Shown: positions 61,773 through 64,000 of the stretch, in pieces | Layout: the number at the start of each line of letters is the position of its first letter | Position numbering within the stretch: the stretch's first letter is position 1 | From: PALSA-612 sp963711315 | Lineage (GTDB): Bacteria; Actinomycetota; Thermoleophilia; Gaiellales; Gaiellaceae | Direction of reading: 5' to 3' | Length of the DNA stretch: 64,000 nt | Assembly (NCBI GenBank): GCA_963711315.1 | Contig: CAVQDQ010000002.1 | Location: 434,001-498,000, forward strand | Position numbers and translations under genes: made by a program | The notes under the pieces: generated by a model | Told to the model about the DNA's origin: nothing | Databases searched by the model: none | The model's input: the letters and a program-made list of their open reading frames with translations, nothing else

Positions 61773-61797
61773 AGTGGTCTAAAGTGGGGCGAAGTGG
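61773..61797 (+). promoter_or_regulatory. MraZ box: three AGTGG repeats at 10-bp spacing
   Basis: AGTGG at 61773, 61783 and 61793, exactly 10 bp apart, 25-50 bp before mraZ. MraZ proteins bind such phased repeats and autoregulate the division cluster. Confidence 0.7.
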
Positions 61798-61821
61798 TCC
61801 AACAGCGAACGGCGGTATTCG

Positions 61822-62253
61822 ATGTTCCTCGGCGAGCACGAGCACACGCTCGATGAAAAGGGCCGGCTTACGCTTCCGGCGAAGTTCCGAGACTCCTTCC
61901 CGGAGGGTCTCGTGCTGAGCCGCGGGATGGACGGCTGCGTGTACGCGTTCGCGAAGGCCGACTGGGCGGAGCTCGCGGCGCGCCTGACAGCGCTCGGCTC
62001 CCTCAGCCGTGACGAGCGCATGATCCAGCGGCACTTCTTCTCGGGCGCCTCGGAGGCAACACTCGACAAACAGGGGCGCGTGCTGATCCCCGGGACGCTC
62101 GCAAGTCATGCCGGGCTCGAGCGCGACGTCGTCGTGGCCGGTGTTCACGACCATCTCGAGATCTGGGACCGCGCTTCCTGGCGCACACAGATCGCAGACG
62201 CGGAAGGGAGGGCGGAAGATGTTGCCGAACGCCTTGCGTCCAAGCGCGACTGA
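61822..62253 (+). CDS. mraZ: Transcriptional regulator MraZ
   Basis: 143 aa. Two SpoVT/AbrB-like repeats: FLGEHEHTLDEKGRLTLPAKFRD and ASEATLDKQGRVLIPGTLASHAGL (cited by position 1-23 and ~74-98; key residues DEKGR and DKQGR). First gene of the division and cell-wall cluster, which it usually represses through the repeats upstream. Its 3' end overlaps rsmH by 35 bp. Confidence 0.96.
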   Translation: MFLGEHEHTLDEKGRLTLPAKFRDSFPEGLVLSRGMDGCVYAFAKADWAELAARLTALGSLSRDERMIQRHFFSGASEATLDKQGRVLIPGTLASHAGLERDVVVAGVHDHLEIWDRASWRTQIADAEGRAEDVAERLASKRD

Positions 62254-63175
62254 TCACGTCCCGGTGCTCGCCGACGAGGTGCGGCGGCTGCTCGACGTCC
62301 AGCCGGGAGAGGCTGTCGTCGACGCGACGTTCGGCGCCGGCGGCCACGCCGAGCTGCTCGCGCTCGACCTGCGCGGCGAGGGCCGTTTCATCGCCATCGA
62401 TCGTGATCCGTCGGCACGCCAGTACTTCGAGCGTTTCCGTAAGCGCGCCGGTGTCCAGGCGCGATTCCTGCGCGGCGAGTTCGCGACCGTGCTCGACCAG
62501 CTGGCAACGAACGACGTCCGCGTCGACGCCATCCTGCTCGACCTCGGCGTCTCCAGCATGCAGCTCGATCGCCCCGAGCGCGGTTTCTCGTACGCCGTCG
62601 ATGCGCCGCTCGACATGCGCATGGACCCCTCCGCGGATGAGACCGCGGCCGACATCGTCAACGACGCACCCGAGCGCGAGTTGCAGGAGATCTTCCGCCG
62701 CTATGGCGAAGAGCGGTACGCGCGTCAGATCGGTCGCGCCATCATTCGCCGCCGTCGACGCGAGCCTTTCGCTCGCACGGGCGAGCTCGTCGACGTGATC
62801 AAGACCGCCATCCCGACGCCGGCTCGCTTCGGCGAGGGCCATCCAGCCAAGCGCGTCTTCCAGGCGCTGCGGATTGCGGTCAACGACGAGCTTGGCCAGC
62901 TCGAAGAAGCACTACCGGCGGCGGTTCGGCTGCTGCACCCGCAAGGCCGGATCGCCGTCATCAGCTTCCACTCGCTCGAGGACCGGATCGTGAAGCGATT
63001 CTTTCGAGCCGAGGCGCGCGGCTGTGTCTGTCCTCCCGACTTTCCGGTCTGTGTGTGCGGCAAGGACCCCGTGCTACGCGTGCTGACGACGCGGGCCGTA
63101 CGGCCGGACGCACGCGAGGTGGCGCTCAATCCGCGCTCGGCATCTGCGCGGCTGCGCGTCGCGGAGAAGGTCTGA
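62219..63175 (+). CDS. rsmH: 16S rRNA (cytosine1402-N4)-methyltransferase RsmH
   Basis: 318 aa. SAM-binding VDATFGAGGHAELLL-type loop (DATFGAGGHAE), LLDLGVSSMQLD, RGFSYAVDAPLDMRM, HPAKRVFQALRIAVN and SFHSLEDRIVKRFF. Methylates the ribosomal P-site region. The start ATG 62219 has GGAGGG upstream inside mraZ. It runs into the ftsL-like gene with a one-base overlap. A Cys-rich segment CVCPPDFPVCVCG near residue 266 is normal for the family. Confidence 0.96.
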   Translation: MLPNALRPSATDHVPVLADEVRRLLDVQPGEAVVDATFGAGGHAELLALDLRGEGRFIAIDRDPSARQYFERFRKRAGVQARFLRGEFATVLDQLATNDVRVDAILLDLGVSSMQLDRPERGFSYAVDAPLDMRMDPSADETAADIVNDAPERELQEIFRRYGEERYARQIGRAIIRRRRREPFARTGELVDVIKTAIPTPARFGEGHPAKRVFQALRIAVNDELGQLEEALPAAVRLLHPQGRIAVISFHSLEDRIVKRFFRAEARGCVCPPDFPVCVCGKDPVLRVLTTRAVRPDAREVALNPRSASARLRVAEKV

Positions 63176-63534
63176 TGGCAGCCACTGCTCCGGCGGCACG
63201 CACTCGGCCGCCCCGCCCACGCCCCGGTAAGCCGAAGGCGACAGCACCGCAGCGGACCGCGCAGCGGCGGCTCGCGGGCGGGATCGTGTGGATCGTGGTC
63301 GTCGCTGCGCTGCTCGCCGGGGTCGTCGCGCTCAACGTCGCGGTACTTCGAGTCAACCTCACCTACGACGAGCTCAGTCAGAAGCGCTCGAAGCTGCGCG
63401 CGGAGAACGCCGCGCTGGCTTCGCAGCTCGCCAGCGCCGCGTCGACCGGCCGAATCGAGAAGATCGCAGCCGAGCAGCTGGGCGCGACGCCTGCCTCACC
63501 CGATCAGACCACATACGTCCCCCTCGATCCGTAA
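63175..63534 (+). CDS. FtsL-like cell division protein
   Basis: 119 aa. Pro/Arg-rich cytoplasmic N-terminus, one transmembrane helix (IVWIVVVAALLAGVVALNV) and a short extracytoplasmic coiled coil (LSQKRSKLRAENAALASQLAS). Position between rsmH and the PBP gene is the normal ftsL slot. FtsL bridges FtsQ/B and FtsI/W at the septum. Starts TGATG after rsmH. Confidence 0.85.
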   Translation: MAATAPAARTRPPRPRPGKPKATAPQRTAQRRLAGGIVWIVVVAALLAGVVALNVAVLRVNLTYDELSQKRSKLRAENAALASQLASAASTGRIEKIAAEQLGATPASPDQTTYVPLDP

Positions 63535-64000
63535 TGCGCGCGCGGAGGCCGTTCGACCGCCGCATTCGCCTACTGCTTCTCGCTCTGCTGGCGGTCTTCG
63601 GAATCTCGCTCGCTCGCGCGACGTGGTTGCAGACCGTGCGCGCGGCGGACCTCAGCCAGCGTGCCGCAAGCCAGCAGCACGAGACCGTGAACATCCCGGC
63701 CGGTCGGGGGGCGATCGTCGACCGCATGGGCGTACAGCTCGCGATCGGCGAGGAGGCCGTCACCGTGTATGCGAATCCGCGCCAGGTGACGAGCCCGCGC
63801 CAGGTGGCCCTGGCAGCGGCGAAGACGCTGGGTGTCGACGCCGACGTGCTGTACCCGCAGCTGCTCGACAAGTCGAAGGGCTTCGTGTACGTCCTGCGGA
63901 AAGCAGACCCCGACCGCGCAAAGGCACTCGAGAAGCGGAACCTCGCGGGCATAGGCTTCCTGCGCGAGGAGCGGCGTGTGTATCCGCAGGGCGGCGTGGC
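63534..64000 (+). CDS. Peptidoglycan transpeptidase (PBP2/FtsI family), partial
   Basis: First 155 codons only; the gene continues past the right edge. One N-terminal membrane anchor (IRLLLLALLAVFGISLARA) and the start of the PBP dimerisation domain (NIPAGRGAIVDRMGVQLAIG). Start ATG overlaps the ftsL-like stop by one base (TAATG). The place in the cluster and the RGAIVDR motif identify the family; the transpeptidase domain is outside the window. Confidence 0.9.
   Translation, partial: MRARRPFDRRIRLLLLALLAVFGISLARATWLQTVRAADLSQRAASQQHETVNIPAGRGAIVDRMGVQLAIGEEAVTVYANPRQVTSPRQVALAAAKTLGVDADVLYPQLLDKSKGFVYVLRKADPDRAKALEKRNLAGIGFLREERRVYPQGGV

Noticed and set aside
1..64000. CRISPR arrays, insertion sequences, integrases, prophage or tRNA attachment sites
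   Set aside because: None seen: no regular spacer-repeat series, transposase motifs or tRNA genes in the window.

Overview
High-GC bacterial chromosome segment, most likely from an actinomycete (Actinomycetota), and by inference from class Thermoleophilia (Gaiellales/Solirubrobacterales-like). Supporting signs are the yebC-ruvCAB neighbourhood, a TIGR02569-type kinase-like protein, a PafB-PafC fusion, a fused SecDF, F420-type LLM oxidoreductase and cyclic 2,3-diphosphoglycerate genes. No rRNA, tRNA, CRISPR array, prophage or insertion sequence was found. Nearly the whole window is coding.

Layout. 1-4.4 kb: a SARP/BTAD regulator (running off the left edge) with a universal-stress-like C-terminus, a 63-residue ORF and two tandem pairs of secreted proteins of unknown function, linked by repeats of GTCATCG-like heptamers phased at about 11 bp. 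4.4-10.7 kb: amidase, AIR-synthase-like protein, membrane protein, YebC, S9 peptidase and a phosphotransferase-like protein. 10.7-18.7 kb: ruvCAB, recJ, rel and a methyltransferase. 18.8-26.6 kb: thioesterase, DmpA-type peptidase, LLM oxidoreductase, phosphohexomutase, a cyclase-AAA-TPR signalling protein and a TIM-barrel protein. 26.6-30.5 kb: cytochrome c maturation genes (ccmE with a CxxxY haem motif, ccmF, a ccmI-like gene) and an M23 peptidase. 30.5-37.3 kb: hpt, a nuclease-like gene, an M32 carboxypeptidase, then a tightly coupled run of metallophosphoesterase, cyclic-2,3-diphosphoglycerate synthetase, 2-phosphoglycerate kinase, glpX and a MIP18-type gene. 37.3-47.3 kb: a dehydrogenase, PafBC, zinc-ribbon proteins, an aldehyde dehydrogenase, a degenerate alpha/beta-hydrolase-cyclase fusion, a thiolase and a K+/H+-type antiporter. 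47.4-53.1 kb: enolase-superfamily protein, DUF4015 protein and an OmpR-type two-component system. 53.2-58.3 kb: yajC-secDF, a phasin-like gene and a UbiB kinase. 58.4-61.7 kb: an atypical response regulator, an ArsR-SRPBCC pair, an ECF-type sigma factor with ogt, and a PfkB kinase. 61.8-64 kb: the start of the division/cell-wall cluster (mraZ, rsmH, ftsL-like, PBP).

Two window-wide patterns matter to a reader. First, at least 18 genes have a TAnnnT-like (or GAGACT) hexamer ending 6-7 nt before the start codon, which predicts leaderless mRNAs; this helped choose starts. Second, about 16 conserved genes or gene parts carry apparent single-base frameshifts, mostly consistent with one extra base. 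These look more like draft-sequence errors than true gene decay. Such genes are annotated over their full extent with the break position given.
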